From positions 310,001 to 374,000 of the forward strand of contig CAWHFX010000010.1 in NCBI GenBank assembly GCA_963828715.1: 64,000 bases of DNA, written 5' to 3'. The position numbers were made by a program, and so were the translations under genes. The DNA is from JAQGMV01 sp963828715 (GTDB lineage Bacteria > Pseudomonadota > Gammaproteobacteria > Burkholderiales > SG8-41). The notes under the pieces were generated by a model, which worked only from the letters and a program-made list of their open reading frames with translations, made no database searches and was not told where the DNA came from. Positions 51,921 to 61,467 of the stretch are shown here, piece after piece (position 1 is the stretch's first letter; each line of letters starts with the position of its first letter).

Positions 51921-53630
51921 ATGGCGTACGATCTGCTGATAAAGAACGGGTTGATCGTGGATGGGTCCGGCACGCCGGCATTCCGCGGTGACGTTGGGGT
52001 CAAGAACGGAAAGATCGCCGAAATCGGCAAGCTGTCGAGCCCTGCGAAGAAGACTATCGACGCGGACGGCCGCGCCGTCAGTCCGGGCTTCATCGACAAT
52101 CATTGCCATTACGACGCTCAGGTCACCTGGGACCCGCTGTGCACCTTCTCACCCGAGCACGGCGCAACCAGCGTGATCTTTGGCAATTGCTCATTGAGTC
52201 TCGCGCCGGTGCGCAAGGGCACCGAGGAGCGGCTCGCCGAGTTTCTCTCCTATGTCGAAGCGATCCCGATGTCGGTGCTGAAGACCGTCAATTTCGACTG
52301 GGAGACGATCCCGCAATACATGGATCATGTCGACAAGCGGCTCGGCATCAATGTCGGCAACCTGATCGGCCACACTGCAGTGCGCCATTACGTGATGCGC
52401 GACGATTGCCAGAAGCCCGGCGCTACCGACGAGCAGATCAGGCAGATGCAGGATGTCGTCCGTCAGGGCATGGAGGCCGGCGCACTCGGCCTCAGCATGT
52501 CGCGCGAGAAGGGTCATTTCGATCCGCAGGGCGTGCCGATCCCGGCGCTATGGGCCGACGAGAAGGAAATCTTCGCGCTCGCCGACGTGCTGCGCGAGAT
52601 GGGCACCGGCACGATCCAGGTGGGCGGCGGCCAGTATGTCGAGTTGAAGGACGGCATGATGCGGCGCCTCGGCGCAGCGACCGGCCGCATGGTCGTCTAC
52701 AACAGCCTGTCGCAGACGATGCGCCGTCCGGATGAGTGGAAGGTCCACATGGCGCGCGTCGAAGAGACCGCGGCGATGGGCATCCGCGCTTATCCGATGT
52801 GCAGCCCGAACCGGGTGACACAGGACTTCACGATGAAGAACTCGCAGGTCTTCCGCGGCCTGCCGACCTGGCACCCGATCCTGCTGATGTCCGATAAGGA
52901 AAAGCTGCGGCTATACGCCGATCCGGAAATCCGCAACAAGCTTCACGAGGAAGCGGTCGTCAACAAGCCCGACAGCGCCGTCGGCATCTCGAAGACCTGG
53001 TGGAACTACATCTGGGTCAACCAGCCCGTGCTGGAAAAGAACAAGTGGATGCAGTTCAAGAACATCGGCGAAATCGCCAAGAAACAGGACAAGCGCGTGA
53101 TCGACGCGTTCCTCGACCTCGTCGTCGAGGAGAAGCTCGAGACCCGCTTCCTGCAGGCCGAGAACAACATCGACGACGAGGCGCTGAAAAAGATTCTGAC
53201 TCACCCGAACGCGGTGATCGGGCTCGGCGACGGCGGCGCGCACGTGCAGTTCCATGGCGGCTACGGTTACCTCACCAAGCTGCTCGGCGAATGGGTGCGC
53301 GAGAAACAGGTTATGACCCTGGAGCAGGCGGTGCGCCGGCTGACCTTTGACTCGGCCTCGGCCTTCGGCCTGTACGACCGCGGCCTGCTGCGGCCGGGCA
53401 TGGCCGCCGACATCACGATGTTCGATCCGGCCACGGTGAAATGTGGGCGCGAGACTGTCGTGCACGACTTCCCGGCAGGTGGCTGGCGCATCAAGGAATC
53501 GGCGGAAGGTATCTTTGGCACCGTCGTCAACGGCCAGGTGCTGTACGAAGAGGGCAAGTACACCGGCGCCCTGCCGGGCAAGGTGCTGCGCAACTCCCAT
53601 TACGAGCAGAACCGCGGCAGCAACGCCTGA
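51921..53630 (+). CDS. N-acyl-D-amino-acid deacylase/D-aminoacylase-like amidohydrolase
   Basis: 569 residues, full length. The N-terminal beta-sandwich starts YDLLIKNGLIVDGSGTPAFR; the metal site includes FIDNHCHYDAQVTWDPLCTF (H-x-H-x-D, about residue 65), LIGHTAVRHYVM, and VIGLGDGGAHVQFHGGYGYL with the catalytic Asp region. The closing beta part reads AADITMFDPATVKCGRETVV. Such enzymes act on N-acyl-D-amino acids or imides. AAGGAGGACAGGC precedes the ATG, and a strong terminator follows. Cytosolic. Confidence 0.85.
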   Translation: MAYDLLIKNGLIVDGSGTPAFRGDVGVKNGKIAEIGKLSSPAKKTIDADGRAVSPGFIDNHCHYDAQVTWDPLCTFSPEHGATSVIFGNCSLSLAPVRKGTEERLAEFLSYVEAIPMSVLKTVNFDWETIPQYMDHVDKRLGINVGNLIGHTAVRHYVMRDDCQKPGATDEQIRQMQDVVRQGMEAGALGLSMSREKGHFDPQGVPIPALWADEKEIFALADVLREMGTGTIQVGGGQYVELKDGMMRRLGAATGRMVVYNSLSQTMRRPDEWKVHMARVEETAAMGIRAYPMCSPNRVTQDFTMKNSQVFRGLPTWHPILLMSDKEKLRLYADPEIRNKLHEEAVVNKPDSAVGISKTWWNYIWVNQPVLEKNKWMQFKNIGEIAKKQDKRVIDAFLDLVVEEKLETRFLQAENNIDDEALKKILTHPNAVIGLGDGGAHVQFHGGYGYLTKLLGEWVREKQVMTLEQAVRRLTFDSASAFGLYDRGLLRPGMAADITMFDPATVKCGRETVVHDFPAGGWRIKESAEGIFGTVVNGQVLYEEGKYTGALPGKVLRNSHYEQNRGSNA

Positions 53631-53651
53631 ACTTAATTTGACGGGACGGAA

Positions 53652-53680
53652 AGGGCCGCTTCGGCGGCCTTCGTTGTTTT
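53652..53680 (+). terminator. Rho-independent terminator of the deacylase gene
   Basis: GGCCGC-TTCG-GCGGCC (53654-53669) is a perfect 6-bp GC stem with a stable TTCG loop, extended by a weaker G-T and A-T pair, followed by the T-rich run TTCGTTGTTTT. It starts 22 bases after the deacylase stop. The clearest terminator seen in the window. Confidence 0.85.
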
Positions 53681-53875
53681 GTGCGCCCGGCACGGCACAC
53701 TCTGTTTTCCGTGAAGAAGTTAGCTACTACTTCGGAAGCGGCTTCGGGCGTCCTTGCAAAGCCCCCGCGCTCGGGCGGACCGTCGGAAGCCCGATAAAGG
53801 TGACTGTTCGTTACCAGAACTGGCAGGACGCGAAGCGCCGCTTCTGGCCGGTTTGCTATCTCGGGAGGAGATTCG

Positions 53876-54862
53876 ATGAAACGCAGGAATGTATTGACGG
53901 CTGCCGTGGCACTCGCAACCATGCTCGGCATTTGCGGCGCATGGGCCCAATCGGGTAGCTATCCCAACCGGTTGATCAAGATCATCCTGCCCCATGCGGC
54001 CGGCGGTTCGCCCGACGTCATGGCACGAATCATAGGCGCGAAGCTCTCGCAGGCGCTCGGCCAACCTGTGGTCATCGACAACCGCGTTGGTGCGGGCGGC
54101 ATGATCGGCGCCCAGGTCGCGGCCGCCAGTCCGGCCGACGGATACAACCTGTTGTTCACTGTGAAAGGTGTCATGGCGATCGTGCCGCACATCTATCCGC
54201 AGGCCAAATTCAATCCGCTGCGCGACTTCAAGGCTGTGACCGAGATACTGGTCGTGCCCCATATCATTACGGCGACCCTGAGGGCGCCTTACAACACGCT
54301 CCAGGAATTGGTCGACTACGCCAAACTCAACCCCGGCAAGATCGACTACGCTTCGGGCGGTGTTGGCTCTCAGCCCCACGTGGCACTGGAAACCCTGGCG
54401 AGGCGAACCGGCATCAAGCTGGTCCACGTTCCGTACAAGGCCCCTCCAGGGCCGGATGTCATGAGCGGAGCCGTGAGCCTTTACCTCGAAGCTTCGACCA
54501 CGGCGATTCCTACGATCAGGGCCGGCAAGATCAAGGCCCTTGCGGTCTCGGGTGCGGAACGCATTCCGAGCCTGCCTGACGTGCCGACCATCACCGAGTA
54601 CCGAGCCGATCTCGATCCCAACGGTGTGATTGGCAATTCCTGGCACGGCATCTTCACCCCGGCCGGCACTCCAGACGATATCGTCGCCAAACTCAATACC
54701 GAGATCGTCAAGATCGTCAGGACAGCGGAAGTCCAGGAGCGCATGCGTTCCCTCGCGCTGACCCCGTCCGGCACGCCTGCATCGGCGCTGGCAGCGGACG
54801 TTGCCTCGGATTACGCCTACTGGGGAAAACTGGTAAACGATCTCGGCATCAAGTTCGAATAA
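53876..54862 (+). CDS. Bug/TctC periplasmic solute receptor
   Basis: 328 residues; ATG follows GGGAGGAGATTCG. Signal peptide to about residue 24 (TMLGICGAWAQS). SYPNRLIKIILPHAAGGSPD, ASPADGYNLLFTVKGVMAIV (Asn in place of Thr after D-G-Y), KFNPLRDFKAVTEILVVPHI, VHVPYKAPPGPDVMSGAVSL and LPDVPTITEYRADLDPNGVI. It lies downstream of the deacylase but after its terminator, so it has its own promoter, not obvious by eye. Ligand unknown. Confidence 0.85.
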   Translation: MKRRNVLTAAVALATMLGICGAWAQSGSYPNRLIKIILPHAAGGSPDVMARIIGAKLSQALGQPVVIDNRVGAGGMIGAQVAAASPADGYNLLFTVKGVMAIVPHIYPQAKFNPLRDFKAVTEILVVPHIITATLRAPYNTLQELVDYAKLNPGKIDYASGGVGSQPHVALETLARRTGIKLVHVPYKAPPGPDVMSGAVSLYLEASTTAIPTIRAGKIKALAVSGAERIPSLPDVPTITEYRADLDPNGVIGNSWHGIFTPAGTPDDIVAKLNTEIVKIVRTAEVQERMRSLALTPSGTPASALAADVASDYAYWGKLVNDLGIKFE

Positions 54863-54965
54863 CCGGATACGCAGTGAGAGCTCGGCTCATCCTCGACAGG
54901 ATCCTGAGCGTACCTTTGTTTGGACGCATCACAAGTGACACTCGTTCTCGCGGCACTCGGCGGGC

Positions 54966-55520
54966 CTATTCGTCGAGCGCCCGTATCACTCGGCACGGAT
55001 TGCCAGCAGCGAACACCGCTGCCGGAATGTCACGCGTCACAACGCTCCCCGCACCGATGACGGCGTTCGATCCGATGTGGACACCGGGGAGGATGATCGC
55101 TCCGCCACCGACCCACACGTCGCCGCCGATCTCCACCGGTTTGCCGAGCTCCCTTGTGCGCCGCAGCTTCGCCTCGAGCGGGTGGGTTGCCGTGTAGATC
55201 TGCACGGCGGGTCCGAACAGCGTGAAGCTTCCGATACGCACGCGACACACATCGAGCACCACGCAGTTGAAGTTGAAGAAAACGCGCTCGCCGAGCTCGA
55301 TGTTCGTCCCGTAGTCGCAGAAGAAGGGCGGCTGCATCCACGCCGACTCGCCGCCCGCGCCGAAGAGGTCACACAGAATGCGCCGCCGCTCCGCTGCGTC
55401 CGCCTCACGCGTCGCATTGAGGTCCTGGCACAGGTCACGGGCACGGACGCGAGCCGCGACGAGCTCGGGATCGAGCGGATCGTAGAGCTCGCCTGCCAGC
55501 ATTTTTTCGCGCTCGGTCAT
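54966..55520 (-). CDS. maa: Maltose/galactoside-type O-acetyltransferase
   Basis: 184 residues, the normal size of Maa/LacA-type hexapeptide acetyltransferases. The N-terminal helices EREKMLAGELYDPLDPELVA are diagnostic; the left-handed beta-helix repeats follow: CDYGTNIELGERVFFNFNCV, VCRVRIGSFTLFGPAVQIYT, IGGDVWVGGGAIILPGVHIG and SNAVIGAGSVVTRDIPAAVF. The catalytic His lies in IYTATHPLEA. Acetylates a sugar hydroxyl with acetyl-CoA. Alone in its direction. Confidence 0.85.
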   Translation of the reverse strand: MTEREKMLAGELYDPLDPELVAARVRARDLCQDLNATREADAAERRRILCDLFGAGGESAWMQPPFFCDYGTNIELGERVFFNFNCVVLDVCRVRIGSFTLFGPAVQIYTATHPLEAKLRRTRELGKPVEIGGDVWVGGGAIILPGVHIGSNAVIGAGSVVTRDIPAAVFAAGNPCRVIRALDE

Positions 55521-55622
55521 TCATCGTCTCCGGATTGCAGTCGTGTTCACGGCAAGCGGCGCGCCCGTAGCGAAGTGACATTGCGCATGGAAGTCGTCGC
55601 GGGCCAGCGCTGCGCCTCAGGC

Positions 55623-55628
55623 TATACT
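55623..55628 (+). promoter_or_regulatory. Candidate -10 box of the NUDIX gene
   Basis: TATACT lies about 50 bases upstream of the TTG start at 55677; the region 17-18 bases further upstream has no good -35 match. Plausible but weak. Confidence 0.3.
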
Positions 55629-55676
55629 ACTTTGCATGACCATCCGGAATGCACGACTCGCGCGAGGAGGACCCAT

Positions 55677-56462
55677 TTGATTCCGACGCCTGTGCCGGCG
55701 GCAACCGTGATGCTGTTGCGTGACGGCAGCGACGGCATGGAAGTCTTCATGATCGTTCGTCATGAGAAGAGCGACGTCCATGCGGGTGCGCTGGTGTTTC
55801 CGGGCGGTCGTGTGGATCCGGAGGACTACGAGCTTGCAGTGGACGCGACCGTGTTCCCGGCACTCGAGGGCATCGATCCCGTGAAGGCAGCGCTGCGAGT
55901 CGCCGCTGTGCGCGAGACGTTCGAAGAATGCGGCGTTCTGCTGGCACGTCCGCGCGGGGAAGAAGCGCTGGTCAGCGCCGCGCGCCTGCGTGACATCGAG
56001 GCAGCACACCGCGACGCGATCATGGGCGGGCAGCGTACCTTCGGTGCCGTCCTCGCGGCGGAGGATCTCGTGCTCGCACCGGAGATGCTGGTCTACTTCG
56101 CAAACTGGATCACGCCGGAGCGATCCTCCAAGCGCTTCGACGTGCATTTCTTTCTCGCTCCGGCTCCCTCGGGCCAGATCGCCGTGCACGACGGCTACGA
56201 GGCCGTGGATTCGGTGTGGATCACGCCTCCCACCGCACTCGAACGCGCGGAGGAGGGCACGTATTCACTCCGGTTTCCCACCCGGATGAACCTGCAGAAG
56301 CTCGGCCGGAACAATGCGTCGTTGGCGGCGATGGACGCCGCGCGGGCAAGCCGCGTCGTGACTGTCATGACGAAACACGAGCGCACGAGCGATGGTCTGC
56401 GCGTGGTGCGAATTCCGCCGGAAGCCGATTACGGCGGCGAATTCTTCGACGTGCGCGAATAG
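55677..56462 (+). CDS. NUDIX hydrolase
   Basis: 261 residues from TTG 55677, which lies six bases after GAGGAGG; a longer upstream frame is open but non-coding in appearance. The NUDIX element is seen as ALVFPGGRVDP followed further on by AVRETFEECGVLLA (R-E-x-x-E-E-x-G). The spacing between the Gly and the R-E-T helix is larger than in the short consensus, as in the Nudt19/CoA-diphosphatase-like subgroup. Cleaves nucleoside-diphosphate derivatives. Convergent with the oxygenase genes 5 nt downstream. Confidence 0.8.
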   Translation: MIPTPVPAATVMLLRDGSDGMEVFMIVRHEKSDVHAGALVFPGGRVDPEDYELAVDATVFPALEGIDPVKAALRVAAVRETFEECGVLLARPRGEEALVSAARLRDIEAAHRDAIMGGQRTFGAVLAAEDLVLAPEMLVYFANWITPERSSKRFDVHFFLAPAPSGQIAVHDGYEAVDSVWITPPTALERAEEGTYSLRFPTRMNLQKLGRNNASLAAMDAARASRVVTVMTKHERTSDGLRVVRIPPEADYGGEFFDVRE

Positions 56463-56466
56463 CCGT

Positions 56467-57495
56467 CTACTCGTTGGCGGCGCGATACGCCTTGCGGTGA
56501 AAGTAGTTCGCGTTGAAGAACTCGAGGATGAGATCGCGGTAGAGTGCCGGCGGATAGCGCGGCGGATTGCCGGGCCCCGTGCAGCTCGGCAGACACTCGA
56601 CCATCGACGCCGGGTTGGGGCTGTAGAAGAAGGCGATCGAGTAACGGTCGTGCCCCGAATCGTTGAGCACACCGTGCGGTGTCGAGAGAAAGCGGTCGTT
56701 CGACCAGCGCTTCATCATGTTGCCGAGGTTCACGAGAAACGTACCTGGAATCAGGGGCGGTGCGAGCCATTCGCCGTTCGGCAGCCGCACGGCGAGCCCC
56801 GGCACCTCCTCGCGCGCGAGAATCGTAACGAACGAGTTGTCGGTGTGCGGCGCCTGGCCGAACTGCTCGTCGTCTTCGATGTCCTGGGTGGGGTAATGCA
56901 GGAAGCGCAGGTTGACGTGCGCCTCGTTCTCGAAGAACGGTCCGAAGTAGCCGGCCGGCATATCGAGCGAGCGGGAGAGCACGGGCAGCATCCGCTCGCC
57001 CACGGCCACGAGGCTTTTCAGATAGGCGAGCATCGCGCTCTGCATCCGCTCGTGACCGGCGGGCCATTGGTTGCGCCCGCGCAGCGGCTTGCCGGCGAGC
57101 ACGTCCGGATGATCGGCGCCGCGGTCGTGGCTGATGAAGAAACTCTCGTTGAAATTCGGCCGCGTGTTCTTGTGAACGGTCGAAGCGCGCTGCATGCTCT
57201 GGTTCACGGGCAGGTAGCCGATGTTGTTCTCGTTGATCCTGAGTTGCATCTTGTCTGCGAGCGGCAGCGCGTGAAATTCACGCGCCGCTTCGAACGCTGC
57301 ATCGATCGTCGCCTGTGGAACACCGTGACCGGCCATGTAGAAGAATCCGACCCGTTCACAGGCATCGCGAACGGCCGTCGCGACATCGTCGACCGCCCGG
57401 TCATTCGCGCGAAACGCAGGCCCGAAATCGATCACCGGGATCGCGCGCGTCGCCTCCTCGAGGCTTCTTACTGCCGCCGCTCTGAATATATTCAT
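56467..57495 (-). CDS. Isopenicillin N synthase-like 2-oxoglutarate/Fe(II) oxygenase
   Basis: 342 residues from ATG 57495. N-terminal DIOX_N region AIPVIDFGPAFRANDRAVDD and CERVGFFYMAGHGVPQATID; iron site H-x-D in GQAPHTDNSFVTIL (about residue 206), distal His in LSTPHGVLNDSGHDRYSIAF, and the R-x-S motif (DRYSIAF) for the cosubstrate. It hydroxylates or oxidises a small molecule. It lies 13 nt downstream of the TauD-type gene in the same direction, so the two iron oxygenases are co-transcribed, with a receptor gene next upstream. Confidence 0.85.
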   Translation of the reverse strand: MNIFRAAAVRSLEEATRAIPVIDFGPAFRANDRAVDDVATAVRDACERVGFFYMAGHGVPQATIDAAFEAAREFHALPLADKMQLRINENNIGYLPVNQSMQRASTVHKNTRPNFNESFFISHDRGADHPDVLAGKPLRGRNQWPAGHERMQSAMLAYLKSLVAVGERMLPVLSRSLDMPAGYFGPFFENEAHVNLRFLHYPTQDIEDDEQFGQAPHTDNSFVTILAREEVPGLAVRLPNGEWLAPPLIPGTFLVNLGNMMKRWSNDRFLSTPHGVLNDSGHDRYSIAFFYSPNPASMVECLPSCTGPGNPPRYPPALYRDLILEFFNANYFHRKAYRAANE

Positions 57496-57508
57496 TGCGT
57501 ACCTTGAC

Positions 57509-58507
57509 TTAAACTTCGAACGCAACGCCGCCGTGCGGGCGCAGCCAGAAGCGGAGGAGGAGACGATCGCTCGAGGGCGCATCGACGAACGACGTGCGCC
57601 CGTGAGCGACGAGATGATTGTTGAGGAAGAAAATCTGCCCGCGATCCAGTCTGAACTCGAAACAGTTCTCCGCCGCTTCGACGAAGTCACGCATGGCGGC
57701 AAGTGCGTCCGCGCCTTCTGCATCCAGCGGCGCGTCCATCAGCTCGTGTCCCTTCCTGATGTAGTCGTCGTAGTAGCGCACGTGCAGCGTATTGCCCTTC
57801 CACGTGTATAGAGGCAGAAAGTTAGCGGGGCGGTCACCCGGGGCGTGTTCCGCCTGACGGTCCCACCAGAAGCCGGCATACAAGCGACGGAGGATTTGCG
57901 GATGCACGCGGTGCAGCCAGTTATGGGCCGCCACGAGGCTCGTGATGCGGCTCATGCCACCGGCGGCAGCCTGACGCACGCACGCGAGTGCCATGTAATC
58001 GGCCGTTGTCGGCAGCCATGGCCCGTCGGTATGAAGATCCTGCTTGAGATTGGTGAGGGAGCGCCGCACGCCATGAGCGAGTGCAGCGCCGGTGTCGCGG
58101 ACTTCATAGACTCTCGTTCCGGTCCATTTCTGCATCACCGGCGAAGCGATGAAGTTGCACAAGAGCCACGTTATGGCGTGCGCCGTTTTGTCATCCCAGC
58201 GCTCGAACGGCAGTCCGCTCAGAACGGCGAATCCGGACCCACTCGACAGCGTCGTCTTCAACCCCGCCATCGTTCGGGTAAGCGCAGGACAGTCGAACTG
58301 ATCGGCCGTGAGCGATTCGACTGCCGCGCCCGGGTGGTCATCGATCCACGCCGCGATCCGATCAAGCTCGGCGAGCGTTGCGGCATCGACGGGCGTGTTC
58401 CAGTCCCGGGTCGCGAGATCGGATGCCTGCCACGCCGCTTCGGATTCGATGCAGGCCGGCGGCGGCAGCGCGTGGGCTGTGTTCACGGCATCGATTTGCG
58501 CGGACAT
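57509..58507 (-). CDS. TauD/TfdA-like Fe(II) oxygenase
   Basis: 332 residues. Iron site HTD in NLKQDLHTDGPWLPTTADYM (about residue 158), with distal His in GQIFFLNNHLVAHGRTSFVD and an Arg in RLLLRFWLRP positioned for the cosubstrate. N-terminal part (IESEAAWQASDLATRDW) resembles the large TauD-like group found near catabolic operons. First gene of the oxygenase pair; GGAG lies before the ATG. Receptor gene 58600-59574 lies just upstream in the same direction. Confidence 0.8.
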   Translation of the reverse strand: MSAQIDAVNTAHALPPPACIESEAAWQASDLATRDWNTPVDAATLAELDRIAAWIDDHPGAAVESLTADQFDCPALTRTMAGLKTTLSSGSGFAVLSGLPFERWDDKTAHAITWLLCNFIASPVMQKWTGTRVYEVRDTGAALAHGVRRSLTNLKQDLHTDGPWLPTTADYMALACVRQAAAGGMSRITSLVAAHNWLHRVHPQILRRLYAGFWWDRQAEHAPGDRPANFLPLYTWKGNTLHVRYYDDYIRKGHELMDAPLDAEGADALAAMRDFVEAAENCFEFRLDRGQIFFLNNHLVAHGRTSFVDAPSSDRLLLRFWLRPHGGVAFEV

Positions 58508-58599
58508 TTCGAACGGATCTCCATCGGCATGTAAATCGAATCAAGCAATGCAATGCTCGATTTTGCGCCGTGAGCTCTCGTACTCGCAACACCGCGCGT

Positions 58600-59574
58600 T
58601 TAATTCGCCGTAAGCCCCGTCGCCTTGACGACTGCGCCCCACTTCTCGATTTCGGACTTGATGTACGCCGCGAATTCCTCGGGCTGGTCTCCCACCGGCG
58701 TGAACACGATGCCGTCGAGACGTTTCACGACGTCCGGTTTCTTCAGTGCCGCGACGGCCGCACCGTGCAGTGCCGAAACGATCTCTTTCGATGTCCGTGC
58801 CGGAACGGCGAGGCCGAACCAGAAGCCGCTCTCGAAGCCCGGATAGCCCGACTCCGCGACCGTGGGCAGCTCGGGCATGGCAGGCAGACGCGCTGCGCTC
58901 GTGACCGCGAGCGCACGCAAGCGGCCCGCGCGCGCCGGCTGCAGCGCCACGGAAAGCGGCGCGAAGTACAGTCCAACCTCGCCGCTCACGACGGCCGTGA
59001 TCGCTTCGCCGCCACCGCGATACGGTACGTGCACGATGTCGATGTCCGCTCTTCTCCTGAAGAGCTCCGGGCTCAAGTGGGTCGGTGTGCCCGCGCCGGC
59101 GGACGAAAAATGAATCGCGCCCGGCTGCGCTCGCGCGAGAGTGACGAGCTCCGCCAGCGATGTCACCGGGAGAGACGGATGAACGACGACCATCGCGGGA
59201 GACCACCCGAGCCGCGACACGGGAATGAAGTCGCGCACGACGTCGTACGACAGACTGCGGTAAAGCGTCGCGTTGACCGTGTGCGTTTGCGACATCTGGA
59301 ACAGCGTGTAGCCGTCGGGAGGCGTTTTCGCCGCGTATGCCGCGCCGATGTTGGCGCCCGCGCCCGTCCGGTTTTCGACGACGACCTGCTGGCCGAGCGC
59401 CTCCGTCAATCCGGAAGCGACGATACGGCCCACTGCATCGCCGAGCCCTCCGGGCGAGTCCGCCACGACGTAACGAACCACCTTTGCCGGATATGCTTGT
59501 GCCGACGCATGACCCGCAGGCGCGAGGGACCAAAACGCGACGAGAAAGCGCGCGCACAGCCGAAGTATCGCCAT
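58600..59574 (-). CDS. Bug/TctC periplasmic solute receptor (operon with two oxygenases)
   Basis: 324 residues from ATG 59574 (GGAGGGGG ahead). Signal peptide to about residue 26 (LAPAGHASAQA). YPAKVVRYVVADSPGGLGDA (atypical glycine loop), KTPPDGYTLFQMSQTHTVNA, SYDVVRDFIPVSRLGWSPAM, VHPSLPVTSLAEL, VHVPYRGGGEAITAVVSGEV and LPTVAESGYPGFESGFWFG. Upstream of the two oxygenases with about 90 nt between, so probably one transcription unit for uptake and oxidation of one compound (inference). Confidence 0.85.
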   Translation of the reverse strand: MAILRLCARFLVAFWSLAPAGHASAQAYPAKVVRYVVADSPGGLGDAVGRIVASGLTEALGQQVVVENRTGAGANIGAAYAAKTPPDGYTLFQMSQTHTVNATLYRSLSYDVVRDFIPVSRLGWSPAMVVVHPSLPVTSLAELVTLARAQPGAIHFSSAGAGTPTHLSPELFRRRADIDIVHVPYRGGGEAITAVVSGEVGLYFAPLSVALQPARAGRLRALAVTSAARLPAMPELPTVAESGYPGFESGFWFGLAVPARTSKEIVSALHGAAVAALKKPDVVKRLDGIVFTPVGDQPEEFAAYIKSEIEKWGAVVKATGLTAN

Positions 59575-59680
59575 AACCGCTACCCCCTCCTGCGCGGACG
59601 CCGTCAACCGCGAGCGCGCGGCCGACGGGTAGCAATCCGCGTTACCTAACACTGGACGGGCAGGAACATTCTCGAAGAGA

Positions 59681-60148
59681 TCAGTACAGCGATTTTTTCA
59701 GGCTGAGCGCCTGACGCCTGGCCAGCCGTTCGACCGGCATCGTCGATTCCTGCGTGGCGGGATCCACATCGAACTGGATCGTCTTTTCGGCATCGGCGGT
59801 GGCGCGTATGCCGATCAGCTGCAGCTTTTCCTTGATGGTCCACGAATGCGATCCGGCGATGCCCGGACCGGCATAGATGACGCTGCCCGGCCCGAGATCG
59901 TACTCGTTGCCTTCGATGTCGGTCATGGAGGCGCGACCGGAGATCACGTAGTAGAAGACCTCGATCAGGTGCCAGTGGAGCTTCTCGTGCGTGCCGGGCT
60001 GAAACGTGACGAGCGAGACCGTGAGCCTCTCCGTCGGGTGCGCGGCATTGCCCACGAGCTGTTTGACGATCTGACCCTGCGGGACGACACCCGGTACTCC
60101 GGTGATATCGCGTTCGTTGAACACTTTCAGCGTGGTTTTAATGTCCAT
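59681..60148 (-). CDS. Cupin-domain protein
   Basis: 155 residues. Cupin motifs: TFQPGTHEKLHWHLIEVFYY (H-x-H-x-x-x-E) and GSVIYAGPGIAGSHSWTIKE with the late His. It begins MDIKTTLKVFNERDITGVPG and AAGGAG precedes the ATG. Located between a receptor and an alpha/beta-hydrolase gene on the same strand. Possibly an epimerase, dioxygenase or sensor; not decidable. Confidence 0.75.
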   Translation of the reverse strand: MDIKTTLKVFNERDITGVPGVVPQGQIVKQLVGNAAHPTERLTVSLVTFQPGTHEKLHWHLIEVFYYVISGRASMTDIEGNEYDLGPGSVIYAGPGIAGSHSWTIKEKLQLIGIRATADAEKTIQFDVDPATQESTMPVERLARRQALSLKKSLY

Positions 60149-60241
60149 GAATGCTTCTCCTTGAGGTTGGCGACTCCGACAGGGCGTCAGTGCTTGCGCT
60201 GCGAAGCGCGTGGCGAGAAACGTGCTGCGTGATGGATGAAC

Positions 60242-61339
60242 TCAGCGCAGGTCGAGCCCGTGCTGGTGCAAGTACTTGGAAAGCAGGTCCGCGATCGCGC
60301 GGTTATTGAGATCGAGCATCGGGAAATGCGTGTTGCCCTTGATGCCGATCTCCGGAAGCATGACGTTCGTGGCCTTGCCGCCGTGACGATTGATCGCTTC
60401 GACCATCAGCTTCGCTTTCATCACGTTGACCCGACGGTTGTCCAGCGTGAGGCGCGGCCCGGTGTTCAGGTCACTCATCTGGGAAGGGATGTTGTCACCC
60501 CACAGGATCTGGATGGGAAACTTCGTCAGCTTGAGAAAATCCGCCATCGGAATCGGATTGCCCGGCTTGATGCGCGTGCCATCGGCGCGAAGAATATCCG
60601 GCGGCATTTCGTCCTCGGGGAACACGGCGTGGCCCGGCTCGTAGGAAATGATCGCTGCGACGTCGGTGCTTTTGGTCGCGGCGATCCAGCCGCGGATGCC
60701 CGTCGAGGAATGCGTAAGCATGACCGAAGGTCCGATCTCCTTCAGCAGCACCGCCATCGCATCGGTCTCGATCTGCTCGTTCTCGGGGGCGTTGAATTCC
60801 GGGTACTGAATGCGGAAGAACTCATCGAGGGCCCGCTTGTTGCGCACCGGAAACTGTACGCCGGGGTAGAAGTCCGGCTCCGCCTTGCCCGGCAGCCAGA
60901 TGCCGATCCGCCACGCGGTGAGCGAGGCCTGATCGTTGTTCACGCGCGGCTCGTACGTCGTCGACACGCACGCCTGGCCGGCGCGGCCGGTTCGCGGCAG
61001 ATCGGTCAGGTATACGGCATAGCCGCGACGCAGAAAGATGTTGCGGAAGCCTTCACGGCCGTCGAACGTGGTATCCCATGTCTTCGTGCTGCTCGCGTGC
61101 ACCATGAGCAGAGGATACTTGCGCGCGTTGCGCGGGATTTGCCATTCGACATAGCCGTGATCGCAACTGATGGATGCCTTTGCCGGGTCGCCGACCTGCG
61201 TTCCGCCGAAGGGTCGCGCACCCTGATCTCGTATGACGAGCGGTGCGTTCGCTGCGAATGATTCGACCGGATTCGACACTGTCCCCAGAAGTGCGAGCCC
61301 GAGCACGCACACACGCAACGCTTGACACTGCTTTCGCAT
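60242..61339 (-). CDS. Exported alpha/beta-hydrolase
   Basis: 365 residues; signal peptide to about residue 29 (LGLALLGTVSNPVESFAAN). Alpha/beta-hydrolase topology: YPLLMVHASSTKTWDTTFDG (oxyanion region), RRGYAVYLTDLPRTGRAG, and the nucleophile elbow GPSVMLTHSSTGIRGWIAAT, where Ser in HSSTG is the probable nucleophile; a late Asp/His pair can be placed in ILWGDN and GNTHFPMLD. It fits fungal-type/extracellular esterase-like hydrolases. Preceded by AAGGGGGAGGC. Acts in the periplasm; substrate unknown. Confidence 0.75.
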   Translation of the reverse strand: MRKQCQALRVCVLGLALLGTVSNPVESFAANAPLVIRDQGARPFGGTQVGDPAKASISCDHGYVEWQIPRNARKYPLLMVHASSTKTWDTTFDGREGFRNIFLRRGYAVYLTDLPRTGRAGQACVSTTYEPRVNNDQASLTAWRIGIWLPGKAEPDFYPGVQFPVRNKRALDEFFRIQYPEFNAPENEQIETDAMAVLLKEIGPSVMLTHSSTGIRGWIAATKSTDVAAIISYEPGHAVFPEDEMPPDILRADGTRIKPGNPIPMADFLKLTKFPIQILWGDNIPSQMSDLNTGPRLTLDNRRVNVMKAKLMVEAINRHGGKATNVMLPEIGIKGNTHFPMLDLNNRAIADLLSKYLHQHGLDLR

Positions 61340-61467
61340 GCCTCCCCCTTTGCCGACGTGATCGCGACGAACGACGCCGTCGCTCGTCGGTTGAATATCT
61401 TATCGCGGGGAAGAGGTGAGTGAGCTCGAGCGCTCACATGTTGGTCATCGACGCGCGGAGCGCGTAC

